64,000 nucleotides of DNA from Tolypeutes matacus (GCA_026826555.1 JAKSZT010054399.1:1313286-1377285); one strand, 5' to 3'. Shown: positions 26,285-39,199, counted from the stretch's first letter. Notes: generated from the sequence alone by a model not told the origin. Translations and numbers: made by a program.

Positions 26285-27740
26285 TTTTTTTGAGCTACAT
26301 GGACATCTTTATCTTATAAAATAAAATAATTTTTATGCCAAGATTCGCAATAGAGATATCTAAATGATTCACTTGGTTAGTGTAATCTTGACTCAGTCCT
26401 AGTCAATTATTTAATTTTCCTGCAGAGGCATAAAGAAGATACCTAGTAGCTTTGAATTCCACATGATTAGCAAAGTACTATATATAAAAATTCAGCTCCT
26501 GAAGTTTTGCCTGAAATCCTCCTTTAACTCATGGGTCAGACTTTACCTTTCATTTTATCAGTACCCTTACTTTAATTGCAGACAAATCCAGTGCAGAATT
26601 ACAAATTTTCAGGGGCATTTGGATTAATATAAATATCCATTCCTGTAGTGGTATATAAATATAAAATTCCCAAGGCTGATTAAGAATGCTATAAAAATAT
26701 GACCGGAGAATATGAAAATAAAGTACAAAAATTAAAATAAAAACTGGAAATTTTCCAATGTTATATTAAACCATCCCCAGAAATTTCATGTGAAATTTTT
26801 TCTAAGGATTAATTTCCGGATTATCTAAGCTCTAGAATCTTTTCGGGGTCACAGATGAGCATCTAGGCCTCCTTCAGGGCGAAATCCTCCCCAGGAGAAA
26901 ACGTCAGCTAACTGGTAGGGTAACTGTCTGCCTGAAATGAGAACGCATTTTTCAACCATCCCAAGTTTCCCTTGGGCAAAGGAGGAAGGGCCTTGGGACA
27001 CTCAGAAAGGAACAATGAGACATGGTGACCGCAGGAGGTGAGGGACAGTAGACCTCTTGGACATGTCAGCTATCTTCCAAAAGGCTATTTGAAAGGAGTA
27101 CTTTCAATGGACATTCAAAATACAATATTAATCTAGCAAAATATTTAGGATCTATAAAAGGTTTTAATAGTTGCTCAGTAGAGGAACATTGAATATCTAT
27201 AAAGGGATTATGATACTGTCCAGGGAAGTAAAACAAGAATTTCTTGAGACTTTTAACATTCTAGACTATGTGATAAGAAGTCTTGCTGATTATGGAAGGG
27301 CTGATTTCCTCATCAGGTCTTTGATTTATAGTTGGTCCCATTTACAAACTTCAACAGCTTCAAGCAATTTAATCTTTTATACATTTAATATACTTGATTT
27401 CCTTTTGAAATATTTTCATTTTCTATCTTAATAAAAGCTTCCCAAGTGCTTCAATTACTCGAATAAACCTACAATATATATAGCAAACCTTAACTTTTCT
27501 TAAATGTTCTAACGTTGTATATAAATATAGTAACTGTTCAACTTAGAATGACAAATCTAAGCATCTCAAAGATTGCTCCTTGTCCCCCAGTATATATTTT
27601 CCCTTTCTTTCCATAGTAATGGAGTCCTTGATTTTTATACGGGCAAGCCACCTCCTGCAAAAGAACTGAATTTTCCAACCCTTCTTTTACTTCGATGTAG
27701 CCTGGTAGCCAAGTTCTCACTAAAGACATGCAAACAGAAG
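26285..27740. other. AT-rich DNA, no gene seen
   Basis: No repeat named. A frame at 27171-27431 (86 codons) shows no domain. The patch at 26840-27060 is less AT-rich than its surroundings, with no clear signal. Confidence 0.4.
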
Positions 27741-27913
27741 TGGTATTTGAAAGTCCTAGGAAGCGTTCTTTAAGGGTGGACGTGCTGTCATCTCTTCCTT
27801 CTTGGTTTCTGCTGGCTGCTAATGGAACAGAGTGGCTGCCTGGTTTGGTCTGTGCAGGACCACAGAGGCGAACAGCCGAGCAAAGGAAAGAAGGAGCCAG
27901 AGGCTCCCTCACC

Positions 27914-27955
27914 ATGGAAAGGCGGTGTCTGGACTGTGTGATCCCAATAGAGAAG
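27914..27955 (+). other. Possible short first coding exon
   Basis: An ATG at 27914 in good context ('ctcaccatgg') reads 14 codons, MERRCLDCVIPIEK, to a splice-donor-like AAG/gtaact at 27955/27956. The 150 bp before it are richer in G+C than their surroundings. The frame stays open upstream to 27728, so the exon could begin earlier. I do not recognise the peptide. No acceptor or second exon can be tied to it. It may equally be chance. Confidence 0.2.
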
Positions 27956-27959
27956 GTAA

Positions 27960-28460
27960 CTTATCTCTTATTTAAGTCAGTGTTATTTTTCTGCTATCCA
28001 CAAACAAACCTAAGCCCCCCCAAATACATGCAACTGTGCATTTGAAGTTGGAATTACAAAGCCAAACTTTCTTAAAGAGTAAAAGTACCTAAATTATCAA
28101 ACATGCACAGATTCCTGCTTGACTCCAAACATTGGTGCTATGCTTTTGATCCTCTTAAACATTTCCACAATTATCTCTAAGGAAAAATTATCTCTAAATA
28201 TGTTCATTCATCTACACACGGAAGCCTGCAGTTCCCATTGAGCCAGATTCCTTGATTCAATTCTCTTTTCTCTCAAGATCTTTAAATGTGTTTTCCGGGC
28301 AATTTTAAAGGTTTCTGAACTTGATGGAATCCTGCATCTTTTCATAAACGTCCTTTCCCTTATGCCCATGCTACTCTTACAGATATTAAAATGATAGCTA
28401 ATGGACTTTGGGATGTCACGCATGGCTGTATCCAACTGATAAGTCCCAATTTTCAAGGTC
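27960..28460. other. No gene seen
   Basis: Follows the possible splice donor. No repeat named and no further exon-like segment. Confidence 0.4.
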
Positions 28461-28464
28461 ATTC

Positions 28465-28705
28465 TGCTGACAGGCCATATGTGGGTTTGAAACTGACCTT
28501 CACCACTTGCTGGCTGTGTGGGTCCTTAGGCGAGTTACTTCATTCCCAGCCTCAGTTTTTCTCATATGAAAATGCAGATAAGAATATTACTAACCTGAAA
28601 GGATTTCCAGACAGGATTAAGTAAGGTAATGTATATATATATATATAAAACCTTTATCACTGTGCCTGCCACGTAACAGTCAATAAACAGTCGCTATTAT
28701 GAATA
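28465..28705 (+). repeat. MIR SINE
   Basis: 'gaaactgaccttcaccactt', 'gctggctgtgtgggtcctta', 'cctcagtttttctcatatg' and a 3' end 'tgcctgccacgtaacagtca' follow the order of a mammalian MIR. A (TA)n run at 28634-28646 interrupts it. Confidence 0.8.
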
Positions 28706-28709
28706 TTAG

Positions 28710-29555
28710 TTTAGTTAAAATGAACTCACATAAATTAAAAAGAAGTGTGACAAAATGTATACATTTTAAAGATTAAACATAGACTTTCATATAAATGCCA
28801 CCCTTCCCCTGTCTTGGTCTCATGTTAATATATTAAGGCATCTGTGAGAAGTGAAGTTGGGTTTTTTGGTTTTTTTTTTAAGTACTTCTCTGGTCTTTTC
28901 CTGAGCTGAAATTTTGTTGGAAGGAGAAGAGAGAATGTAAGCTTGAAGATTCTGTGAATTTTAAAAAGCTGAGAGGGGGAGTACAGAGCTGAGAGTTGGG
29001 GAGGGCAGTTTGGAGCATTAAATAGAGGAGCTGTGAGGATGTAAATCACACTTTTCCCATTTCTCAATTTTGTCAAGAGTCTGGTCTCCATCTCTCTTTT
29101 CTCTTACCTCTTCCAATGCTTTAGGCAAGTGCTATTTCCTTCAAGTCAGTAGCATGTCTTCTTCCCCCGTTGCCCTGGAAACAGCTCCTCTTATCCAGCC
29201 AATAGGGTTTTATTGATTTCACAGCATACTTTCAACCTCTCTGTAAAAATAAAAACAACATCGCCAAATGAAAATCCTGTCTTTGAAGAAGTCTTTTTTT
29301 GAAAAACTTGAACATTTACAAATGTGTATACTTATCCACTTTACCTTTAGTAGTGAAACTACCTCTCTGTTTTCTTGTTTATGCATTGTTCCCTCCATCC
29401 TTAATCAAAATTCAAGGCTACTTCTATTTTTCTACGGCATCTAGTACATTTGATTGAACATATTCTTTTAGGGCCTTTAAATTAATGTTGAAATTCACCT
29501 GTGGCATCTGCCCTGTTTCTGGCTGAAGACCTCACATGGAAACTTAACGCATAAG
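28710..29555. other. No gene seen
   Basis: Unassigned. The minus-strand frame 28825-29091 (88 codons) has no domain. The patch near 29100-29260 is pyrimidine-rich. Confidence 0.4.
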
Positions 29556-29558
29556 CCC

Positions 29559-30751
29559 TATTTTAGTTTCCTGAAAGCTGCTGGGAGCAGAAATGGGTTG
29601 GCTTTTATAATGGGAATTTATTAGGTTAAAAGCTTTCAGTTCTGAGGCTGTGAAAATGTCCCAATCAAGGCATCATCAGAGATACTGTGTGTTAGTCTGC
29701 CAAAGAGGTGCTGATGCAAAGTACCAGAAATCTGTTAGCTTCTATAACAGGTATTTATTTGGGGTAAAAGCTTACAGCTACAAGGCCCTAAAGAGTCCAT
29801 CTCAAGGTTACTTTCTCAACAAAGTCAGTTGCCACGTGTTGAAGCAAGATGGACACTGAGCTCTGCCTGGTCTCCTCTTCCTGGGATTCCTCTTCCTCTG
29901 GAGGCTCCATGGGCTCACCTTCTTCTGATCTCAGCTGTAGGCTGGCACAGGGCTTGTCTCTCAGGGCTTCCTATATCAGTCTCAACTCTCTTCCCAAGGT
30001 CAGGTGCAAACTATCAGGCAATGGCTCATCTCTCTTCCCAGGGCCCCAGGATCAAAAATGACAGAGCTCGCTCTCTTCTTGTATGTCCTCTGGAGTGAGT
30101 GTCCATTTACATTGTCCCACCAAGGGGGCGGAGACTCAACCTGAGTCATGCCTTACCAATGTGGTCAATTCAAAGCCCTAATCCTTACAGGTAATTTAAT
30201 CAAGGTCCCCTCAAGTGAATTCAATATAATCAAAAGGGTGTCACACCAGAAGAATAGATTCATTTACAAACATAATCTTTCTCTTTTGGGGATTCATAAA
30301 ATAATCTCAAACCGCCACATGCTGTCTCACCGAAGGTTGGCTGCTAATGATCCTGGCCTCTTGCCACATGACAAGGCACAATGGCAGTTCTGCTTGTCTG
30401 GGACTCTGCCTTCTCCTCCAGGCTTACTTATATTCCCCAAGCTCAGCTGTGGGCGATCAGGCATATGGCTTGTCTTTCCTCTCTCTTCTGGGCCTCGTCT
30501 CTTCCATACTCTTGGGGTTTCTCTATCTCTGCCACTTTTTCTCTCTGTGTGTCTGCTTTCAGTCCTCTGTTTAGAAAGGACTCCAGCAAGAGAACCAAGT
30601 CCTACCCTGGGTCATGCCTCACTGAAGCCATCCCATCAAAGTCCCCCCAGCTGAACCCAATCTAATAAAAAGACCCCACACCCACAGGAATGGATTAGCT
30701 CCGAGAACATGATCTTTTCTGGGGTCCACAGAAAAGCTTCAAATTGTCACA
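29559..30751 (-). mobile_element. LTR interrupted by another LTR, antisense
   Basis: The outer LTR has parts 29559-29687 and 30320-30751, about 560 bp together. Plus strand begins 'tattttagtttcctgaaagc' and ends 'cttcaaattgtcaca'. The parts match 23139-23616 in order ('aaggcatcatcagag' | 'ctgtctcaccgaagg', 'ccacaggaatggattag'). Its own 5-bp flanks (agccc, accct) match poorly. The frames of 75-168 codons in this region are incidental. Confidence 0.85.
29688..30319 (-). mobile_element. Inner LTR of a different subfamily
   Basis: A 632-bp LTR ('tgtgttagtctgccaaag' to 'ctcaaaccgccaca') sits in the outer LTR, flanked by tactg (29683-29687) and tgctg (30320-30324), one mismatch. Landmarks 'ggtatttatttggggtaaaa' and 'caaagccctaatccttacag' show the same overall plan as the outer LTR but a clearly different body. 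Confidence 0.85.
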
Positions 30752-30754
30752 ACC

Positions 30755-31735
30755 CTCATGACACATAGCCTTAACATATAAGAGAAAGATTTCCACATTT
30801 CAGCTGATGAGCTACACATCTCAAGTAAAATTTCATACAGTAAAATTCGGGTACAATTAAGCCCAATTTCAGACCCAACAAAGAATAATCCGAACTTTGA
30901 AAAGTCTTAGGATAACTACATTTCACATCTGGAAGAATTCTCAGATATCATCTAAGTCTTAGATTCTTAGGGGATATTGCATTTCGTCAAGAGAGGAAAT
31001 GATTTCTATACCCAAGAAATACTTTCCATTTTAATAAGAATTCCTTTAAAACATGATTGCCTGATAAAAATTGATTTACACACATGTCTATCTACATTAT
31101 TAGTGTCACTAAGTAGATTTGCTTGGGTGTACTTAGCTCTGGATGTGCTTAGCATTGTAATGTATCAGTGGCTATGTTCTGCTTTCCCTCTCATGGAGAC
31201 ATTCCCAGCTTACCTGGTTTAGCTCTTCTGTAGTCAGATTGGGAGGGGAGTGAAGGAAGGGCTCCATCAGTCCCCCCAACTACATGAGGCACCTGTGCCC
31301 AGCACCTCTCTTCAGGAGAGACTTCTGTGCCCAGGACTAGTTTTTCTGTAGGTGAAGAGTCAATGCAGGGCTTGCCCTTTGGAGTCCCTTCCTCTCTGGT
31401 TCCCAATACCCTAGCTGGAAAGGTCTGCTCTGTCCTCATTGAGACTCCCTAGCTCCACCCATCCTGGCCCTTCCTTCTAGTATGAGTCACTCAATACTTC
31501 ATGTCCTCTTTCCCCTTTCCCAGTCTCTATATCTTCTAGTTTCAGGGAGAAGAAAGGCAGGCTCTGTGGGTTTGCACCCTGATCATTATCTCATCCTTAG
31601 TTCAGCTAATTCTTTGAATCTTGGTTACTGCTTAGGAGAGGGCTTGTGGAGGGTACCCTGGGGTTGATGAAGGAAATACACATACGCCAAAGCAAACATT
31701 ATTTCAAATTATAACTCCGCCAAAAGATTTTGATA
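30755..31735. other. No gene seen
   Basis: Unassigned. Frames at 30977-31222, 31191-31439 and 31482-31667 have no recognisable domain. 31230-31480 is less AT-rich than its surroundings. Confidence 0.4.
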
Positions 31736-31739
31736 AATT

Positions 31740-31925
31740 AGATCATTTTAGAACTGAAAAGGTTTCAAAATTATTATTCCAGTCCTTTCATTTATTATAA
31801 GGGAAATCAAGGCCCAGAGATATGGAAGGATTTTTCCACAGTAATCAAGTTAGTGACACAAGCAATACCAGGGTCTGTACCTTCATGCTTTCAGTCCCAT
31901 ATTCTTTCCAGCACATTGTACTGCT
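31740..31925 (-). repeat. MIR SINE relic, antisense
   Basis: 'gggaaatcaaggcccagaga' is followed by 'atcaagttagtgacacaagc', then 'accagggtctgtacc' and 'ccatattctttccagcacat', the order of an antisense MIR. Diverged. Confidence 0.65.
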
Positions 31926-31929
31926 TCTT

Positions 31930-33540
31930 ATGGAGGGGTTCAGTTATTGTATTAAACAGCCTGATCAATGGGATATTTCTTGGCTATTCCAGATAGCTGA
32001 ATAATTGAAGAGGAAGTGGCTTAGGGGATAGGGGATACTTGCTTTAGGTCAGCATGTAATAAAGCAATACATCATTAACCAATCTAGTTGTGTCACTCTT
32101 GGCTGAAAAACTGCTGCCAGAGGTCAATCTTTCATGGCAGACTGGCAAGAAAGTAGAGGGTACTTATCCTTAGCAAAATATAGAGACCATTTCATTTTAC
32201 ATAGTCTTTCAGTATTCATTGTTTCCTCTTGGTCTTGGATGTCAGCAGCCTCTTTTAATCAATTTAAATCTTCAGGAGTTACATCCTGTATGAATTTCAG
32301 GGTTTCTGGAATAAACTGAAAATAAGATTCAAACAGCCAGGCTTTCAAAAGGCTTGTATTTTTGCAACTTGGATCAGCTCTTCTCTGGAAAAACGAAGCT
32401 GTGGAGTAGTGTGCTATATAAGCCAGTAGAGGGCACTTGACACTTACTTTTGAATCTACAGATCTCAGATGGCGAATTGCAAAGATTCTGTGTGCACGTA
32501 TTAGTCCAATTTTGTGGTGGCTCTAATGAAATGCTCTCCCTGTACAACAGTGGCATGCTGTGGTCCTTATCAAATATATGTTGATGATGGGGATGGTTAC
32601 AATGGACCCTACTAAATGAAGAGGAAGTTGATGAAGGTGTTACTACCCAGTAGTGGGCAGAAGCCCACTCTTCACTGCTGTGCTGCCGGCAGTTACAAAG
32701 CAAATTTAGATTCTACTGAGGAGGAAGGACAGAAGGAAACTGGGTAAAGGATGAAAAATAAATAAATAAAGGGAAAACTCCATGCAGAGGGATCAAAAGG
32801 ACTTGGGTGAAACAGGTCTATTGTATTCATTAGGGAAGAAAAGAAGGGCAATGCATTTTAAAGAGTTTAAGGTCAGCAGTGTCCACCCAGGCACCCCAAC
32901 ATTGCTGGGGGTCATTGCGTTAAAAACATCTGAATCTAGAATTAAGCAAGCATCAGAAGTAGAGGTGGGTTATGGTTTCCTTATTTAAGGCAGAATGACT
33001 AAGGTTTGAAAGGGCAGTGGTTGGGGAGTTGAAACCACACACACACTCACTGAAAAATGTGAACAATCTCTCAACACCACACAAAGAAAGAACTTCAAGC
33101 TGGCCCTTTTGGAGAATGGCCATTAGGCACCATTGAGCTCTGCAAACATGGTGACCTAGTGACCTTGAACCACCAGCCTCATCGCTCTCTCCCAATCCAT
33201 TCTTGCCATCCATTGTCACTTTCAGAACACAAACCTCATCCCTGATACATTTCTCTCAATATACACTGCTGAATTCAAGCTTTTTTTGTGTGTCAGTATT
33301 CATATGTATAATTGATTGGTATTTTATTTTTCTTTATCCTTTTCAAGTTTTGTATTAAAGTTATTCTTCTTTCATAAAATGAATTGAGGGACTTTCCTAA
33401 GTTAAAAAAAAAAAGCTACTATAATTCAGATGATACGTAAATGATCTGCTCTTTAAAAGTTAAGTAAAACAGCTGTAAAATTGCTTTGGTTGGTGCCTTG
33501 AGTTAGCAACAGCAGTAACAAAAGTGATGGAAATAGTAAT
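31930..33540. other. No gene seen
   Basis: Unassigned. The longest frame is 32374-32703 on the minus strand (109 codons), with no domain, no Kozak or splice support and low-complexity S/H runs. Not called as a gene. Confidence 0.4.
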
Positions 33541-33552
33541 GCAAGTCTGATT

Positions 33553-33790
33553 GTGTGCTATCTACAAGAAACAAACTGAAATACAGAGGTTAAGTAGAAA
33601 GAGTTGGGCAAAGACACATCTGGAAAATGCAAACAAAAAGTAATCAGGAATAGCAATATTAATAGCAGACAAATTGGAATTTGATGCCAAAAGTATTAAA
33701 CAAAACAAAGAGGAGTATTATGTAATGATAAAAGGTACAATCCACAAAGAAGATAGAATACTTAGTTTTTCAAAAATATGTAAATGGCAG
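33553..33790 (+). repeat. L1 endonuclease-region fragment
   Basis: 'tgctatctacaagaaacaaa' through 'aatagcagacaaattggaat' and 'atgataaaaggtacaatcca' corresponds to the ORF2 endonuclease region, as at 15376-15570. RT sequence does not follow. An AT-rich stretch (33790-33885) separates it from the next fragment. Confidence 0.7.
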
Positions 33791-33884
33791 CTGGGTACAT
33801 AAAACAAAAACTATGGGCAATATAAGAACCTGACAGACACAAGTATTATTATGCTATATTATATATACTTTATAATATATATAG

Positions 33885-34312
33885 CTTTGATCCCTACCTC
33901 ATGCTATACAAAAGATAACTCAAAATGGATCATTTATCGACATGTAAAAATAAAGCTATAAAAGTTTCAGAAGAAAACATAAGAGAATATTGTGACCTTT
34001 GTTAGTCAAAGATTTCTTAGATATGGAACTCAAAGCATGTGCCATAAAAAAAAAGATAAAATGGATTTCATCAAAATTAAGAACTTCTGTTCTTTGAAAG
34101 ATTCTGTTAAGAAAATGAAAAGAGAAGCCATAGACTGTGAGAAAATATTTGCAAATGACCTATCAGATAAAGGACTTGTATCCAGAATATATAAAGGACT
34201 CATAAAGCTCAATAATAAGAAAACAAACCATGCAATTATAAAACAGACAGAAGATTTGAACAAGCACTTCATCAAAAAAAGATACGTGGATAGCAAATAA
34301 GCACATTATATG
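33885..34312 (+). repeat. L1 ORF2 C-terminal fragment, sense
   Basis: Begins at the block 'gatccctacctcatgctata' (equivalent to 18042 in the longer L1) and runs through an open frame 33992-34300 with 'KIKNFCSLKDSVKKMKREAI' and 'EDLNKHFIKKRYVDSK', typical of the ORF2 C-terminus. It ends at the junction with the antisense L1, where the sequence switches strand. Confidence 0.75.
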
Positions 34313-34799
34313 AATATTTGGCTATCCCGGTTGACTTTACACCATGTATTGAAAAGTCCATTGTACTTCATGGATTTGAGATGCCACCTTTGTTATCTAC
34401 TGAATTTCCATTTGTATTTGGTACCATTTTTGGATTTTCTGTTCTCCTTCATTGATCTATTCCAAGCTACACCGCTTTAAACATTGCAGACCTAGTGTGT
34501 GTTCTATTATCTGCTCTGTCGTTGGTCTTCTTTTTCTGAATTGTCTTGGCTATTCCTGCCGGTATTTTTCCATATGAACTTTAGAATTAGCTTGTCTAGT
34601 TTCAGAAGAAAGCCTGTTGGTGTTTTTTATTGGCCTCACATTAAATTTATAAATTAATTTAGCGAGAGCTAATACCTTCAGGATGTTGAGTATTCTTAGA
34701 CAAGAATATTATATGGCTTTCCAGCTGTCCAAGGTTCTCTAGTGTCCTTCAGGGGTTGTATTAAAGTTTTTTTCAAAATTACTCCTTTCTTGTCGAATT

Positions 34800-35040
34800 T
34801 CTTCTTAAGGAGTTACAAAACATTTTATTAGAACAGTTGTAGGTTTACAAATACCTCATGCAGGAAGTACAACGTTCCCACATCCCTCCCTCCCACACAT
34901 ACAGTTTTCCCTATTATTAACATTTTGCCTAAGTATGGTATCTCTGTTACAATTCATGAAACAATATTATTATAACTGTGCTATTAACTTTAGCACATTG
35001 TTTACATTGTATTGTACAGTTCTATACAACTAGGTAATTT
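34800..35040. repeat. Repeat inserted in antisense L1
   Basis: 'tagaacagttgtaggtttac', 'gttcccacatccctccctcc' and 'ccctattattaacattttgc' do not belong to ORF2. A related segment lies at 43812-43935 in the next antisense L1, and a weaker one at 35608-35760. Probably an old L1 3' UTR-derived piece, family not named. Confidence 0.5.
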
Positions 35041-35370
35041 TGTCTTTTTGTTACTATGTCAGTGAAATCTTCTCTTCCACTACATTGTATATGTTCTTTG
35101 GATATATGGAGGCTAAGGGTTTCTGAAATGTGAAGGCTAATGATTTCTGAATACTAAATTTTATATCCTGTTAGCTTATTGAATTCTATTTTTTTCTGTA
35201 CAAGTTTTCCTATTAATTCTCTTGCATTTTCCTATATTCAATGATGCATATGTACTCCATTCTAATTTTATACCTTTAATTTCTTTCTCCTGTTTGTCTA
35301 GTTTCTTTCTCTTAATTAATCTAAAATTCTTTTAAGTAGTAGCAGTGATAGTGGACAATCCTCTCGTTCC

Positions 35371-35371
35371 T

Positions 35372-35402
<31 letters not shown>
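35371..35402. repeat. (TG)n microsatellite
   Basis: About 16 TG units in a row within the antisense L1, with a T-rich run soon after (35491-35509). Confidence 0.9.
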
Positions 35403-38400
35403 GTAATGGCTCCAGTGCTTCCTCATTAAGTATAATACATGTTTTTGGTCTGATACACACCAAAATGTGAGTACATGTAGATTCTTATTCTATTTTTTTT
35501 TTTTTTTTTCAAATAAGGATGCTGGATTTTGTCGAATTCCTTTTTAGTGCCTATGGAAATAAATATATTTTGTTTTAGATCAATTAATATGATAAATTTT
35601 CTCATTTTTAAAAATTAAACTTTTACTTCAAGGCAATTGTAGATTCATATGCAGTTGTAAGACGTAATATGGAGAGATCCGATGCTTTACACAGTCCACC
35701 CAAAGTCAACATCTTTGCAAAACTCTCCTATCATATAAGACCAGGGTATGATGCTGTTTCAGTGAAGATAAAGAACATTTTCATCACCAAAAGGATCGTC
35801 TATGTTGCTAGGATTTTGATAGGAGCCGCATTAAACCTATATATCAATTTGAGAGAATTATCACTGTTCCTCTGTTGAGCCTTCCAAGCCATAAAAATTG
35901 TATGTCTTCCCATCTATTTAGGTCTTCTTTGTAGTTGTTGGCATACAAGTCCTGTGTATGCTTTGTTGGAATCACATTAAATTATTACACTTTATTGAGC
36001 AATTTAAATAGTAGTGTACTTTGAATTTTGGTGTCCATGTGTCTGTTGCTAGTATATAGAATACTAGCTGTATTAATACAAATAGTTGATTTTTATGTGT
36101 TTAATTTGTATCCTACAGTCTTGCTGAACTCATTTATTGGTTTTGGATGTGTTTTCCCTTCTTTAGCTTCTGAATATTGTGGATTACATTAATTGCTTTT
36201 AAACTATTGAATCAGACTTAATCCTTGGAGTAAACCCCACTTGGTTTAATAAGCTTACTTTAAGCGTTTTTTTGCATTTATATTCATGAAGGATATTAGT
36301 CTGTAGTTTTCTTTTTTTGTACTATCTTTGATTTTGGTATCAGAGTAATACTAGTTTTATAAATGAATTGGGAATTTATCTCTCCTCTTCTATTTTCTGG
36401 AAGAGATTGGATAGGATTGGTGTTAATTCTTTTTTTAAACATTTAGTATAATTCTTCAGTGAAATCATCTGGGCTTGGCAATTACCTTTTGAGTAGCTTT
36501 AAAATTATGAATTGTTTCCCTAATAGTTAATTCAAATTATATATTTCATATTGGGTAGTTTGTATTTTTTGAAAAATTGCTCCATTTCATTTAAGCTGTC
36601 ATTTTTTAAAATATAAAGTTGTTTATACTATTTCCTCATTGTATTTTTATATATGAGTGATAGCCCCTGTTTCATTCCTGATAATTTGTGTCCTTTTTTG
36701 TTTGTCAGTCATGCTACAGGTTGGACAACTTTTGTGATCTTTTCAAAGAACAGCTCTTTTTTCCATTGTTTTTCTATTTTCATTTTCATTGATTTCTGCT
36801 CTGACCTTTATTATTTCTTCCTTCTGCTTCTTTAGACTTATTTTTACTCTTGTTTTTCTAGGTTGCTGAGGTGAAGGCTTTTGATCATTGATATGTGATT
36901 TTTTTCTCTTTTCTAATGTATGCACTTCATGCTCTAAATTTCCAACTTAGCACTGCTTTAGCTGTCTCCCACACATTTTGATATTGCATTTTCATTTTCA
37001 TTCAATTCGATGTATTTTTTGTTTTCCTGAGATGACTTCTTTAACCCATGGAATATTTACAAATGTGTTGTTTTGTTTCCACATTTGGAGATATTGCTGT
37101 TATTTTTCTGTTATTGATTCCTATTGTGATTCCATGGTGGTTGGAGAACACATTCTCTGTGTGATATCAGTTCTTTTAAATTTTTTGAGATTTGTTTTAT
37201 GACCCAGGATGGTCTATCTTGGTTTATGTTCCATGGGCACTTGGATGGGTACTCTGTTGTTCTTGGGCAGAATATTCTATAAATGCTGATTAGATCTTGT
37301 TGGCTGATGATGTTGTTGAGTTCTTGTACAGCCTTGCCTACTTTATGTTTATTGTTCTATCAACTGTTGAGAGAGGGAAGTTAAAGTCCCCAACTATAAT
37401 TATTGATGTGTCTATTATTTCTTTCAGTTCTATCAGTTTTTGCTTCCTATATTTTGCAGCTCTTCTGTTTGGTGCATACACACTTAGGATTACTATGTCT
37501 TCTTTGTGGATTAGTCCTTTTATCATTAAATAACATCCCTCTCTGTCTCTGGTAATTTTCTTTGCTCTGAAATCTACTTTATCTGATACTAACATACTCA
37601 TTACTGCTTTCTTTGGATTAATGTTTACATGAGATACCTTTTTCCTTTTTCCTTTTTTTTTTTACTTTCAACCTGCCTTTGTCATTATATTTGCTGTTGT
37701 TTTGTTTGTTTGTTTTTCTTCTCTTCTCTATGTCATTATATTTGAAGAGAGTTTCTTATAGACAGCATATAGTTGAGTCATGTTTTTTAATCCACTCTTT
37801 TAATTGGTATATTTAGACCATTTATATTAAATATAATAAGAGATATGTTAGGGTTTGTTTTATTTTTTGTTTTCTGTTTGTTCTCTCTGTTTTTCTTTCT
37901 ATTTTTTTCTGCCTTCCTATGGGTTACTTAAACATTTTTAGGATTTAATTTTGATTAACCTACAGTGTTTTTTACTGTATCTCTCTGTATAGCATTTTAA
38001 GTGATTATTCTATGTATTACATTATACATACATAACTTGCCCCTGTCTAATGGTGTCAGCATTTTACCATTTCAAGTGAAGTGTAGAAGCCTTACTTTCC
38101 TTATATCCTTTTCTGTTCCTGTTTATAATATAATCATCTTAAATATTTTCTCTACCTACATTTAGAATTATAACAGAGTTAGAAGACTCAAGAGAAAAAG
38201 GATAGTCCATTGCATATACCTGTAGTTTTTGTTTACTGCTTTCTTTCTTCCTGATGCTTCATTCCTAGGATGATTTTGTTGGTAATAAGATTCTGGGTTG
38301 ACAGTTCCTTTGTTTCAGCACTTGAAAAATGTGCCATTACTTCCTGGTCTCTTTGGTTTCTAATGAGAAATCTGCCATTGTTCAACGTATTTTTCTCTTA

Positions 38401-39199
38401 TAGGTAAGATGTTTCTTTCTGGCTTCTTTCAAGATTTTTTCTTTGCCTTTAGTTTTCAGAAGTTTGACTCTCTGTGTCTTGGTGTGGATTTCTTTGTGTT
38501 TATACTTTTGAGGTTCACACAGCTTCTTGGCATCTGTAGATTTATATCTTTTTCCAAATTAGGGAAATTTCAGCCACTATTTCTCTGAGTACTTTTTCAA
38601 TCTTCCATCTTTCTCCTACCCTTCTGTGATTCTGATGACACTAAGGTTAGATCTTTTATTATAGTCTCACAGGTCCCTAAGGCTCTGCTAATTTTTTTTA
38701 TCAGTCTATTTTCTCTCTGTTGTTCATACTGGATAATTTATATAGTTCTCTCTTCTACTTCACAGACTTTCTCTGTCCCCCTCCATTCTGTTTTGAGTTT
38801 GTTTTTAATTACAATTATTGTATTTTAGTTCAAAAATTTCCATTTGATTCTTCATATCTTCTATTTATTTGCCAAGACTTACTATTTTTTGCTCATACAT
38901 TTTTCCCCATTTGTTTCAAATGTGTTCATAATTGCTCACTGACATACTTTCATAATGTCGGTTTTAAAATCTCTGTCAGGTAATTTTACACTCTCTGTCA
39001 TCTCAGGATTGACATCTATTGATTGTCCTTTTTTAAGTTTGAAATTGTTCTGGTTTGTGGTAGAAGACATGATTTTTTACTAAAATCTGGGCATTTTCAG
39101 TATTATGTTATCAGACTCTGAATCTTATTTAATCATTCTGTTTTACCTGACTTTTTCTAACACTGATCTGTCAGAGAAAGGGAGGACACAACCTCTTTA

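Noticed and set aside
30148..30654. 168-codon open frame plus two overlapping frames
   Set aside because: It spans the junction of an inner and an outer LTR. Low-complexity S/L/P composition, no domain.
32374..32703. 109-codon minus-strand frame outside clear repeats
   Set aside because: No domain, no codon pattern, S/H/C-rich random composition, no splice or promoter support.
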